NCBI GenBank assembly: GCA_016713335.1
Contig: JADJPH010000002.1
Coordinates: forward strand, 1 to 64,000
Reading direction: 5' to 3'
Source of the DNA: Candidatus Fredericiella danica
Lineage (GTDB): Bacteria > Chloroflexota > Anaerolineae > Caldilineales > Caldilineaceae
Length of the DNA stretch: 64,000 nucleotides
Positions within the stretch are counted from its first letter, which is position 1; every line of letters begins with the position of its first letter. Of the stretch, positions 11,792-26,149 are shown in pieces. The notes under the pieces are model-generated. The model was not told the origin of the DNA, did not search any database, and saw only the letters and a list, made by a program, of their open reading frames with translations. The translations under genes were made by a program, and so were the position numbers.

Positions 11792-13296
11792 ATGGCTAGT
11801 GTGACCCACTCGCAGGCCGAGGCTGTTTTGCCAACCGCTTCCTCCGGTTCGCGACTTTCGACGCTGATCCTGGGGGGGATTCTGCTGGGATCCCTGATCC
11901 TTGCCATCATGCTTTGGCAACTCACTGCCCGCCCCGTCGACATCACCGTCGACGGACTCAACGAACGCGTGACCACACACCGGACCACGGTGGGAGATCT
12001 ACTCTTGGACCTTGGGATTCAAGTTGGCCCGCATGACACCATCACGCCGGCGCCGGACAGCCCAATCCAGGCCGGCATGCAACTGTTGGTGGCGCGCGCG
12101 CGGCCGACGCGTATCATCGCCGATGGCCAGGATAGAACGGTGGCGGACGTGGCGCCACGCCGCGGTTGGCGCTGGCCGACGCCGGGATCCGGCTGGATAC
12201 CCACGATCTGGTGCTGGTGGACGGCGTGGCCATGACCGCGGACGAACCCCTGCCCGCCGTGCGCATGGAGACCGCAGCCCCCACGTTTGACCGCGGCTTC
12301 GCCTGGGATAGCCTGGAGGCGCAGCCACTCCTGGTGCGAATCCAACGCGCCGTGCCCATGGTGGTCGATGAAGGCGGTCTGCCCTATACCGTCGATACGA
12401 CGGCCCAGACCGTCGGCGAGGCGTTACGCCAGGCCGAAGTGGTCCTCTATCTCGGCGACCGCGTGCAGCCCAGCCTGGGCAGCCGTGTCATCTCCGGGAT
12501 GCATGTGTACATTGAGCGGAGCGTGCCGGTCGCCGTGCAAGCCGATGGCCGGCAGGTCAAGACACGAACACAGGCCAAGACGGTGGGCGACGCGCTCACA
12601 GATCTCGGTATCGTGGTAGCCAATGAGGATCGCGTCGAACCGGCGCTTGAGTCGCCGCTTTACGACAATGCCAAGATCGCCATTACGCGCATCCATGAGG
12701 ATGTCGAAATCGAAGAAGAGATCGCACCCTACGAGACGGTGTTCGTCCCCGATCCGAACCTTGCGCTCGATACCCAGCAAGTCCTGGATCCCGGCGCGAA
12801 TGGCATCACCCGCACCCGCTACCGCGTGGGCTATGAAGATGGCGTTGAGACCTCACGGGTGCGCGAAGACCGTTGGACCGCCCAGGAGCCGGCTGAACGG
12901 CGCATCGCCTATGGCCAAAGCATTATCCCGCAGACCGCTTTTGTCGATGGCGTGCCGATCACCTACTGGCGGAAGTTCAAAGCCTATGCCACGAGCTACC
13001 ATCCAGCTGCGCTCGGCGGCGATTCGACGACAGCGACCGGTGCAACCCTGACAAAAGGCATCGTGGCGGTCGATCCCCGCATCATCCCGTTGGGCTCGCC
13101 AATGTTTGTCCCGGGCTATGGGCGGGGATCTGCAGAAGACACCGGCGGCGGCATTATTTCGCGGCGGATCGACCTGGGCTATGACGACAGCAACTTCGTC
13201 TCGCTCAGCAAGTGGGTCGACGTTTATCTATTGTGGCCGCCGCCTGGCGACGGCATCGCCTGGGTGCTCCCCAATTATCCTCCGGTTCCAGAATGA
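11792..13296 (+). CDS. DUF348/G5/3D-domain secreted cell-wall protein (one frameshift near 12155)
   Basis: About 501 residues after restoring one G near 12155. A membrane anchor or uncleaved signal lies at residues 24-46 (STLILGGILLGSLILAIMLWQ). Then come three ubiquitin-like DUF348 repeats (VDGLNERVTTHRTTVGDLL; VDTTAQTVGEALRQAEV; TRTQAKTVGDALTDLGIV), a G5 domain (about 330-400) and a C-terminal 3D domain (AYATSYHP ... VAVDPRIIPLGSPMFVPGYG ... AEDTGGGI ... RIDLGYDD) with its conserved aspartates. This is the architecture of YabE/Rpf-like peptidoglycan-acting proteins, where the 3D domain is related to MltA lytic transglycosylases. Its stop overlaps the start of the next gene (ATGA at 13293), linking it to the glycosyltransferase run downstream. 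Confidence 0.85.
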
Positions 13297-16200
13297 CCCT
13301 TTCTTCCTCGTCCCGGCGTTCGGCGCGCGTCACCTGGTTGATCCTGGCGGTAATCCTGCTGGCGGGATTCACCTTGCGCGTCTGGAGCATCAACTTTGAC
13401 CGCGGCATCGGCAGCCATCCCGATGAGCGGAGTACGGCCTGCTTTTACGCCACCAGTCTGCAGATGCCGCAGAGTTGGGCTGAATTCTGGGATCCCCATG
13501 CCAGCCCGCTGAATCCGCTGTGGGACCTGAACCAGGGTCAGCGGCGCAGCTTCACCTACGGCCACTTCCCGCTTTACCTGGGCGTGGGGATGGGCCAGGT
13601 CATGCATGCCGTGGCGCCTGTCGCCGAGAAGGCCGGCGTCACCGGTGAGACCCTGGCGCTGATGCAGCGCGCCGACAGCAGTTGCGACGCCATCGCGGTG
13701 GCCGGGCGGCTGACGATCGCACTGCTGGATACGCTGACGATCTTCTTCCTCTTCCTGCTCGGTGTGAAAGTCGCCGGGCGTGGGGCCGGGTTATTGGCGG
13801 GAGCCTTCTATGCGTTCACGGCGCAAGCGATCCAACTGAGCCATTTTTTTGCCATGGATCCCGCAAGCACCACCTTTACCGTGCTTGCGGTGCTTGGCGG
13901 CGTCATGATGACGCGTGATCGCCGGTTGCGGATCGCGGCGCTCACGGGGCTCGGCATTGGACTGGCGATCGCATCGAAATTTAGTGCGTTACCGCTGCTT
14001 GTCATTCCAGTGGTCGGTGCACTGTTGTCGGCGTGGCGCACTCATCAGGAAAGCCAGACCAGGGGGATTGCGGTCGACGGCCGTGCAGTATTTTCGGCCG
14101 TGCTCGGCGTGTTGCTGGCATGGCTGGTGGCCTTTGTGGCCTTCTTTGTCACCAGCCCCTATGCGGTGCTTGATTTTCAGAACTTTGTCCAGGCCACGCT
14201 GGTCGAGCAGGGCATGATGGTGCGCGGCATCGCCGATATGCCCTTCACCCGCCAGTATCGCAACACAACCCCCTATTGTGTACTTCCTCGCACAGCAACT
14301 GCAATGGGGGCTGGGGTGGGCGTTGGGGTTTGTGGCAGGCGCCGGTGTGCTCTATGCCACGTTTGCGGCGGTGCGAACGTTCTATAGGCTGATCACGACC
14401 TGGGTTGCCATTGCTAAGCGCCGCGCCACACGGCGCTGGCTAGACGACGCTGAACTGGCGAACCTGGTGGTCTGGGCGTGGGTGCTGCCCTACTTCGGAC
14501 TCACCGGGGCGTTCCTCGCCAAGTTCAACCGCTACATGAGCCCGCTGCTGCCCTTCGTGCTGTTGTGGGCTGCGTGGCTGATCGTCGTCTTATGGCGCAC
14601 CGGGCGTACGACGCAGGGTGTGGGCGTGGCAATTGCTGCTGCGCCTGCGGCGACTGCCACACCGGAGGTCGAGCTTGTTCCCCCTGCGGCCGAAGCGCCC
14701 GCCACACCCGAAGGTGAAGTCGATCCCCCCGTGGCCGCGCCGGCGGAGACCGTGCCGCCCCCTGCCACAAAGCCAAAGCCGTGGTTCGGAACGCTGGCCC
14801 ACTGGGCAGCGGCGATCCTGGCTGTGCTCGGCGTTGCCGGTGGTCTGTTCTGGTCGCTGGCCTATGTGAATGGCGTCTACAATCGCGAGCATACCTGGAT
14901 CACGGCCAGTCGCTGGATCTACGAAAACGTCCCGGAAGGCTCGCAGATTCTCTGGGAACTATGGGACGACCCGCTGCCGAAAGCAATTCCCGGTGAACCT
15001 GGTATGGACATGGGGTCGCAGGGACTGAACAACATCGACTGGAGTCCCTATGAAGAGGACACCGCCGAAAAGTACGAGATCCTGAAGCAGAAACTGCGCG
15101 AGGCGGATTACGTTGCTTACAGTTCGAAACGGATCTATGACAGCGTCGATGAACTCCCTGCGCGCTATCCGATGACGAATCTGTATTATACGGCGATGCG
15201 TGACGGGCGGCTGGGCTTCGAGTTGGCGGGTGAATTCACGTCACCGCCGCAACTGTTTGGACTGAGCTTTGACGATCGCAGCGCCGACGAGAGTTGGAGC
15301 CTCTACGATCATCCGCAGGTCTCGGTGTTCCGCAAGGAGCGCGACCTGACGGATGCCGAGTTTGATGCCCTGTTTGATCGCGCGTGGGAGACGGCGACGC
15401 CCTACTACCGTGGTCCGGACTCGCCGCTCAGCCCTTTCCTGAATTTTATCGGTTTGGGCAACCAACCCGGCTCAGAGAGCAGCGGGATCCTCAATGCCAT
15501 CATCGGGCTCTTTTCCACGACGCCCAGTTCGCCGGTGCCGCCCCCTGACCAACGCAAACCGCTGACCTTTGACACGCCGATCCAGCAACTGCCGATCGTT
15601 GACAATTACCGGTGGAACCCATGGGCAAGCAATAACACCGTGCTGGCGATCCTTTGGTGGTGGCTGGTGCTTGCCTTACTTGGCTGGCTGGTCTGGCCCA
15701 TGGCGTTTATCACCTTTGCGCCCTTGCGTGATCGCGGCTTTTTCCTAAGCCGGACGCTTGGCTGGCTACTGGGCGGGTGGGTGTTGTGGATGTTGATCAA
15801 TGTGGGTGTGTTGCGCAACTTTGTCACCCATGCCTGGCTCTCGGTGGCCATCATTGCGGCGCCGGGAATCTACTTTGGGGTGCGCCGGCGCCGTGAACTC
15901 TGGGAGTTCATGCGCAGCCATTGGGCCATGTTGGTGGCCGGTGAATTGGTTTTTGCGCTGGCTTTCCTGTTCTTTATTGCTATTCGCGTGCTTAACCCGG
16001 ATCTCTGCCCGCCCTGGTTTGGTGGCGAGAAGCAGATGGAGTTTGCCTTCCTCAACGGCATCCTGCGCAGCCCCAGTTTTCCGCCGGTCAACCCGCATTT
16101 TGCCGGTGGCTACATCAACTACTACTACTTTGGCCTCTACCTGGTTGCGTATCTGATCAAGCTTACCGGCATCTATGCTGAAGTGGCATTCAACCTGACC

Positions 16201-18210
16201 ATTGCGACGCTCTTTGCGCTGACCGTGATGAATACATTTACGGTTGCGTATTCTGCAATCAAGGGCCACTCGCCTTTGTCGTTGCGGAGTTCGGCTTTGC
16301 CCTGGACCGCAGGCTTTGGTGCGGCGCTGCTGGCGCCGCTCTTTGTCACGGTCATCGGCAACCTCGATGGTTTTGCGCAGGTCATACGTAACCTGGCCAA
16401 CGTCTCGCCCGGATCGTTCCAGTCGGCCATCCCTGGGCTGAAAGCACTCGTCGACGCCGTAGGCAGCGCCCCGATGGTGCTGAGCAAACAGGTTGAACTA
16501 CCGCCCTATGACTTCTGGGGGCCGAGCCGCGTGGTGGTGCCCACCATCAACGAGTTTCCGTATTGGAGTTTTCTCTTCGCCGACCTGCACCCGCACATCA
16601 TCGGGATTCCGCTGGCGGCGATGTTCATGGCGCTCACGCTCGTGCTGATTGAGGATGCCAATACGGATTGGCGCAAGCGCTGGAAGTATGGTCTCGGGCT
16701 GTTGGGTGTCTTTGCGCTCTTCCTGGGTTCGTTGGCGGCTGTCAATTTGTGGGAACTGCCCACCTACTTTGGGCTTGGCGTGCTGGCGTTTGTGATCAGC
16801 CAATTCCGCGGGCGTGGACGGGTCGATTGGTTGATTACGTTGGGTGTTGCGATCGTCTATCCGGTTGGCGCCTACCTGCTCTATTGGCCCTTCTTCCGCA
16901 GTTATGTGAATGTAGGTGCCAGTGGCATTGGTCTGCTGAGGGAGCCAGATCCGCCGGGGCTGTGGCTGCTGGTCTGGGGCTTCCTGCTCTTCATGTTTCT
17001 GAGCTGGTTGCTGTTTGCGGCGACGCGTCCGGCGCGACCTTTACTGGACGACGCGGGCCACCGTCTTGACAAACCTTCCGGCATCGAGCGCGCTGTGAGT
17101 CTCTTTATGCGCCAGTATGATCGGCTGCCGCGCGCACTGCATCTGCATGGCAGCCTCGTGCGGGGTCCGACGTTCTTCTACCTGCTGCTGCTGGCGCTGA
17201 TTCCCTTCACCGCGGCGCTGGCGGTGGGGGCCGGGCTGCTGCAATGGTGGGTGTTGGCGCTGTGCCTGCTGCCACTGGGGCTGGCGTTTGCGCTGCTCTG
17301 GCACCGCGGCCGCGAGGCTGATGCCGGCAGCCTCTTTGCGTCCATGTGCGCGGCCACGGGGCTGGCGCTGCTTGCCGGCACCCAGATCTTCTATATGAAG
17401 GATTTCCTGGACGGCAGCGAGTACTACCGCATGAACACCCTGTTCAAGTTCTTTAATCAGGCGTGGGTATTCTGGGCGATGATGGCGGCGGTGGCGCTGC
17501 CCCGGATCCTGGACGAATGGCTCCTGCCCACGCGGGCAGCCAGGCGTACGGGGCCACTCATATGGTTGGCGAAGGCCGGTTGGAGCACGGCATTCGTGTT
17601 GTTGTTGGCTGCCAGCCTTGCGTTTCCCATTCTGGGGACGCCGGCCCGCCTCAAAGAGCGGATGCCCGGATGGCAGCCGGAATTGGGCACGCTCAATGGC
17701 ATGGAGTTCATGCGCCAGGGCATTTACGCGTGGCCGGACTACAGCAATGTGATCGACCTGAGTTACGAATCGCAGGCGATCGAGTGGCTGCTGGACAACA
17801 TCCGCGGCAACGCCACAATCGTCGAGAGCTCCGAGGTGGATTACTATCGCGCGTTCGGCACCAAGGTGTCGAGCAACACCGGGCTGAGCGGCTTGAAGGG
17901 CATGCACGAACAGGAGCAGCGGTATCCGGAAGATGTCGGTTACCGCGACGGCCTCTATCGTGAGTTTTGGTCCACCGTGGATATTCCGCGCACGGAGCAG
18001 ATCGTCGACGAACTGGAGATCGACCTGATCTATGTTGGCCAACTGGAGCGTTTCCTCCATCCGGATGCGGTGCGCAAGCTTGAGCAGATGGCGGCGACCG
18101 GACAGGTCGAGAGTATCTACCAGAGCGATCGCGTCACGATCTACGCAATCCCGGGGCGGCTCGTGAAGAATGCCGCTGGGCAATATCAACCGGTGCAGGG
18201 CAAATCGTGA
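13293..18210 (+). CDS. Glycosyltransferase-DUF2298 (YYY) fusion membrane protein (one frameshift near 14276)
   Basis: About 1638 residues after removing one T near 14276, where QYRNTTPYVYFLAQQLQWG becomes continuous. The N-terminal 400 or so residues look like a polyprenol-phosphate-sugar-dependent (PMT/ArnT-like, GT-C fold) transferase: a first membrane segment (VTWLILAVILLAGFTLRVW), then an acidic HPDER motif in the first outer loop, then many membrane segments. An Ala/Pro-rich linker lies near residues 445-495. The C-terminal half carries the DUF2298 signature GGYINYYYFGLYLVAYLIK and many more membrane spans, ending in a soluble domain. DUF2298 proteins are known from Chloroflexota and archaea and are thought to act in surface glycan or glycolipid assembly; the exact reaction is unknown. 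ATGA overlap upstream and TGATG overlap downstream indicate one operon. Confidence 0.82.
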
Positions 18211-20696
18211 TGCAAATGCTTGGTCAATTCCTGGCTTGGTACATCGTGGTGATGTTGATCGGTCTGGCGGCGCTGCCGCTGACGCTGCGACTTTTCGAGA
18301 ATCTGCCAGATCGCGGCTATGCGTTTGCGCGGATCTTGGGCATCCTGTTGACCGGCTACCTGTTCTGGCTTGCCTATAGTTTCGGCCTTGTGCGGTTCGA
18401 GCCTGGCGCGGCGTGGCTGGTGCTGCTGGCGGTGCTGGGCATTAGCGTGCTGGCTGCGCGCAAGCAGTGGTCGGCATGGCGTACGGCGCGTGCAACGATC
18501 AACTGGCGCTACGTGCTGGTCGTGGAACTGCTCTTCCTGCTCGCCTTCGCCGCCTGGGCCACCGTGCGTGCGTATGATCCCGCGGCGAACCATACCGAGA
18601 AGCCAATGGATTTGATGTTTATGAACAGCATCCGCGGCAGCGCCATATACCCGCCGCAGGATGCGTGGCTCTCCGGTCAGCCGATTTCCTACTACTACTT
18701 TGGCTACTGGATGCTGACCACGCTCGGCCAACTGAGCGGCCAGCCGCCGGAGATTGCTTACAACCTCGGCCAGGCCTGCTGGTATGGGCTGCTGCTCACC
18801 GGCAGCTTTGCCATTGTCTACAATTTGTTGCGGCTGGCAGGACGGCGCTTCAACGTGGCAGCGGCCGGTGGTCTTCTCTCCGCGGTGATGGTGGGCGTGG
18901 CGGCCAATGTGCAGGGGATCCTGGAGTGGCTGTATGCCATGGGCGTTCCTATCGGCCCGATTGCCGCCTTCTTCCAGGTGCCGGGCTTTCCGCAGGAGGC
19001 CGCAGTCACCGGCAAATGGTACATTGACTCCGGCTGGTGGTGGTGGCGCAGCAGCCGTGTCATCGAGGATCTGGACCTCATGGGGAACCACATCGAAGTG
19101 ATCGATGAGTTCCCAGCGTTCTCTTACATTCTGGGGGACAACCATCCGCATGTGCTGGCGATGCCGTTCGTTCTGCTTGTCATTGCGTTGGCTCTTAACC
19201 TACTTTTGGCGCGGGTTTCACGCGCCCAGAGCGCTCCTGCGTCCGGGTCAGTCACTGCCCAACGCGCGTTTGCGCGGTTGCATGCGCTGATGCCGCTGGG
19301 GTGGGGCGGCTGGCTGGTGCTGGCGCTGGCTACCGGCGCGCTGCTCTTTTTCAATACGTGGGATTACCCGTTCTATTGGCTGTTGATCGTTGCGGCGCTC
19401 TTTTTCGCGCTTCTCTGGGAATGGCGCCGGTCAGGGGATCAGCGAGGCGTGGCGTGGGCTTTGGGGCTGGCGGTGGCGGCCGGCGTGGGGATGGCAGTTG
19501 CGGCATGGCTCCTGTATCTGCCCTACTTCCTCACTGCGCAGAGCCAGGCGCGGGGGATTATCCCGAACCTGTTTAATCCGACAAAATTGCCGCAGTTTCT
19601 GGCGATGTTCGCGGCGGCCATGTTGTTGATGGGCGCGCTGGTCTGGCTCGCGTGGCGGGAGGTTCGACCGAAACTCGTGCAACTGGTGGGGGTGGGCGCC
19701 GTCGTCTTTGGTGCGCCGATCCTATTTTTGCTTGTGAGTGGCTTCATCGTCGCGAACACGGAGGCAGGGGCGGAGATGCGCGCCGGAATGGCGCTGCCGG
19801 ATGGTGCGCAGGGCCACGCGCCATTCATGCTGGAACGGTGGTTGGGGCAACCGTTCACCTTTTTGCTGCTCGGCGTGCTCGTTGCTTGTGTCTTGGCGTT
19901 GATCTGGCGCCGCACCGCACCGGATGTTGACTTCGATGCCAGCCCGGCGGCGCGGCCCCTGCTTTTTGCGTTGCTGATGGCCGCACTGGGGCTCGGGCTG
20001 GTGTTTGCACCGGAGTTTGTCTTTCTGCGTGACAACTTCGGTTCACGTATGAATACGATCTTTAAGTTCTACTATCAGGCGTGGCTGTTGTTCGGGCTGG
20101 CAGGCGCCTATACGGCCACCATTGCGCTCGGCGGCTGGCGCGGCTGGCGCATCGGCCCCGCCATAATGAGCACCATTGCGGTCGTGCTGGTGCTGGCATC
20201 GACCGTGTACATCCTGGCCGGCGCATATGCCAAGACCGGTGGTCTGAGCGGCGAAGCCACCTTTGATGCGACGGCGTACCTCGCCGCCGCCAGCCCTGAC
20301 GAGATGACGGCAATTCAGTGGCTGCGCGCCAACACAAGGCCAGACGACGTGATCGTCGAAGCCAAGGGTGGGAGCTACCGGGTGAATATGAATCGGGTCA
20401 GTTCCATGACCGGACGCCCCACCTTACTCGGCTGGGATGGTCATGAGTCGCAATGGCGCGGCGTAGCCTACGGCAAGATGGCCGCAGGGCGTGCTGAGGC
20501 GTTGGAAGCCATCTACCGGGCCGGCGCCCCAGAACAGATCGAGGCGTTGGTCGACCAGTGGGGCATCGATTACGTCTTTGTGGGACCGGCCGAACGCACT
20601 GCCTACGGGGTGACGCCTTCGAGCGAGGAGCGGCTGCGGCGGGTGATGGATCTGGTATTCGAATCGGGTGCGGTGACGATTTATCGCGCCCGGTAG
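18210..20696 (+). CDS. DUF2298 (YYY) membrane protein
   Basis: An 828-residue, intact membrane protein. The diagnostic motif is GQPISYYYFGYWMLTTLGQL at about residues 155-175, with the family's HPH-type motif (GDNHPHVLAMPF) at about residue 310. More than a dozen hydrophobic segments are visible, followed by a soluble C-terminal part (AIQWLRANTRPDDVIVEA ... RPTLLGWDGHESQWRG) shared with GT-C glycosyltransferases. It is paralogous to the C-terminal half of the preceding protein. The ATG at 18210 overlaps the previous stop by one base. A role in building or flipping a lipid-linked glycan is inferred from family and context. Confidence 0.88.
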   Translation: MQMLGQFLAWYIVVMLIGLAALPLTLRLFENLPDRGYAFARILGILLTGYLFWLAYSFGLVRFEPGAAWLVLLAVLGISVLAARKQWSAWRTARATINWRYVLVVELLFLLAFAAWATVRAYDPAANHTEKPMDLMFMNSIRGSAIYPPQDAWLSGQPISYYYFGYWMLTTLGQLSGQPPEIAYNLGQACWYGLLLTGSFAIVYNLLRLAGRRFNVAAAGGLLSAVMVGVAANVQGILEWLYAMGVPIGPIAAFFQVPGFPQEAAVTGKWYIDSGWWWWRSSRVIEDLDLMGNHIEVIDEFPAFSYILGDNHPHVLAMPFVLLVIALALNLLLARVSRAQSAPASGSVTAQRAFARLHALMPLGWGGWLVLALATGALLFFNTWDYPFYWLLIVAALFFALLWEWRRSGDQRGVAWALGLAVAAGVGMAVAAWLLYLPYFLTAQSQARGIIPNLFNPTKLPQFLAMFAAAMLLMGALVWLAWREVRPKLVQLVGVGAVVFGAPILFLLVSGFIVANTEAGAEMRAGMALPDGAQGHAPFMLERWLGQPFTFLLLGVLVACVLALIWRRTAPDVDFDASPAARPLLFALLMAALGLGLVFAPEFVFLRDNFGSRMNTIFKFYYQAWLLFGLAGAYTATIALGGWRGWRIGPAIMSTIAVVLVLASTVYILAGAYAKTGGLSGEATFDATAYLAAASPDEMTAIQWLRANTRPDDVIVEAKGGSYRVNMNRVSSMTGRPTLLGWDGHESQWRGVAYGKMAAGRAEALEAIYRAGAPEQIEALVDQWGIDYVFVGPAERTAYGVTPSSEERLRRVMDLVFESGAVTIYRAR

Positions 20697-20700
20697 CGGT

Positions 20701-22623
20701 GTGGATAGGATGAGCATGAGTGAACAAGTCGCAGTGCTAGAGACAGGCGCGAGGGGCGTTGGCGCGCAGGCGAGTGCTCCCCCTGACACGCAAGTGCAAT
20801 GGTTGAGTTTAGAGCACGCCGCCTATGCCGCGGTAATGGTTGCGGCTGCGATCATGCGGTTTGCGAATCTGGGGTGGGCGCCGCTGAATTCGCTTGAGGC
20901 GGCGCACGCGTGGCCGGCCTGGCTTGCCGGTAGTGGCCAGCACGTGGTGAACGCGCCGAGCCGCAGAGCGCGCTGCTTTACGGAATGCAATCGCTGCTGT
21001 TCTTTGTCGGGGCGAATGGCGAGTTCTGGGCACGGTTCGTTCCGGCCCTCTTGGGCGTGCTGTTGGTCGGCTTGCCCTGGTTCTGGCGCAGTTGGATCGG
21101 GCGGAATTCCGGCGTTGCTGCTTGCCGTCTTTTTTGCGGTGGATCCCTGGCTCGTTGTCTTTGGCCGCACCGCAGACAGCACCGGGCTGACACTCTTTTT
21201 TGCCTTGCTGTCGCTCACGGCATTATGGCGTTGGCGCACGGCGACGAACCGGGCCGCACGGGTGGGCTGGGAGCGGATCGGGGCGGTCAGTCTAGCCTTC
21301 CTGGTCGTCAGCGGACCGACCGCGTGGAGTTTTATCCCGGTTCTACTCTTGATGTTCTTCCTGTTTGTCTGGCCCATCACTGCGGAAGATCGCCGCACCG
21401 GCGCGTTGCCGTCCAGCCTGCTCTGGTTTGCCGGTGCGCTGTTGCTGGGCGCGACGGGTTTTCTGATGCGACCGGAAGCGACGCGTGCGGTGGCGGGCAG
21501 CCTGACCGCATGGCTTGAGCAGGCGCGTCCCGGTACAGGGATGGCCTATCCCTTCTGGTGGCCGTGGGTGCGGCTTGTCGCCGACCAACCCTTTCTCGTG
21601 ATCTTTGGCCCGATTGGGCTGTTGGTCCTTGCTTTGGGGAAGGGCGAGCCGCGTCATGGCCGGCGGCTGGCGCTTTTTCTAGGGGTGTGGCTCTTGTGGG
21701 CCGTTGCCCTGATGCTGTTGCCGGGGCGTTCCCCGTTCGTCCTGCCATTGGCCGGGATCCCGCTGGCGATTGCCGCCGTAAGTGTCTTCGGCCCGTTGTC
21801 AAAACTTCACATCGATCACATTAGCGGGTTGGAGATCACGATTCTGATCGTCGTGACCACCATCCTGTTGGGATCCAGCGCTGTGTGGCTTGCGAAACTT
21901 GTGGAGAGCGGGGTCTTTAGCAGCGAGGCGATCCTGGCTGCCGCGATCCTGTTGGGGCTGATGTTTGTGGTATGGATTGCCTTTGGTTTCTGGGCAGGAT
22001 GGGAGCCGGCGTTGAAACTTGTCGGTTTCTTCTTTCTGGCGGTGTTGTTGGCACTTACGATACATAGCAGTTGGCTGCTGAACCAAGAGACGCGGCTGAT
22101 GCGGCCCAGCGGTTTCTGGCAAGAAACGACCTTGCCTGAAGCGCGGCTGCTCGCGCAAGACATCCAGCGGATCAGCAGCATGCGGACCGGGGACCCCACA
22201 CAGACCGAGATCCAGGTGATCACACCCGACGACCCCGATCCCGTGCTGTGCTGGTTGTTGCGAGATTTTCGCAATGTGCTCTGGTTGCGGGCGCCACGGT
22301 CGTCGACCGTGCTCACCGACTATCCCAATGACCAGCCCTTGATTGTGACCGGCGCCGAACTTGCAGGTGACCCTGTGCTTGCCAACTATTTGGGGAGCAA
22401 TTACGGCATTCGCACCGCATGGAGCATCGACCAATTGCCGGCGCTGCCACCGGTGGCGCCGGACCAACAGGGGTTGCCCCAAGAGGAACTGGAACGACTG
22501 CGGGCGCAACAGGCATGGAGTTTGTCGACCCAACCACGGCTTGAGTGGTTACTTTATCGAAATGTAAAGAATTCCCCGGTCGTGGCGCCCGTGACCTTGT
22601 GGGCGGCCAGTGCAGGTAACTGA
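20701..22623 (+). CDS. Multi-spanning membrane protein, GT-C glycosyltransferase-like (two compensating frameshifts, about 20963 and 21105)
   Basis: A 640-residue membrane protein. Between about 20963 and 21105 the reading frame is displaced: adding one C near 20963 and removing one A near 21105 restores SALLYGMQSLLFFVGANGEFWARFVPALLGVLL followed by IPALLLAVFFAVDPWLVVFGRT, a typical GT-C transferase membrane region, so the low-complexity Arg/Cys/Ser stretch in the raw frame is an artefact. The first outer loop carries LEAAHAWP where related proteins have an acidic pair. The C-terminal 170 residues are soluble (TQIQVITPDDPDPVLCWLLRDF-like) and may be extracytoplasmic. The start may be the GTG at 20701 or the ATG at 20710 or 20716. 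It follows the YYY gene by four bases and is probably co-transcribed. Confidence 0.75.
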   Translation: MDRMSMSEQVAVLETGARGVGAQASAPPDTQVQWLSLEHAAYAAVMVAAAIMRFANLGWAPLNSLEAAHAWPAWLAGSGQHVVNAPSRRARCFTECNRCCSLSGRMASSGHGSFRPSWACCWSACPGSGAVGSGGIPALLLAVFFAVDPWLVVFGRTADSTGLTLFFALLSLTALWRWRTATNRAARVGWERIGAVSLAFLVVSGPTAWSFIPVLLLMFFLFVWPITAEDRRTGALPSSLLWFAGALLLGATGFLMRPEATRAVAGSLTAWLEQARPGTGMAYPFWWPWVRLVADQPFLVIFGPIGLLVLALGKGEPRHGRRLALFLGVWLLWAVALMLLPGRSPFVLPLAGIPLAIAAVSVFGPLSKLHIDHISGLEITILIVVTTILLGSSAVWLAKLVESGVFSSEAILAAAILLGLMFVVWIAFGFWAGWEPALKLVGFFFLAVLLALTIHSSWLLNQETRLMRPSGFWQETTLPEARLLAQDIQRISSMRTGDPTQTEIQVITPDDPDPVLCWLLRDFRNVLWLRAPRSSTVLTDYPNDQPLIVTGAELAGDPVLANYLGSNYGIRTAWSIDQLPALPPVAPDQQGLPQEELERLRAQQAWSLSTQPRLEWLLYRNVKNSPVVAPVTLWAASAGN

Positions 22624-22671
22624 TCGAACGAGCAGCACGCACCCTCGGTGGTGCAGTTTTTGAGGATTGCC

Positions 22672-26149
<3,478 letters not shown>

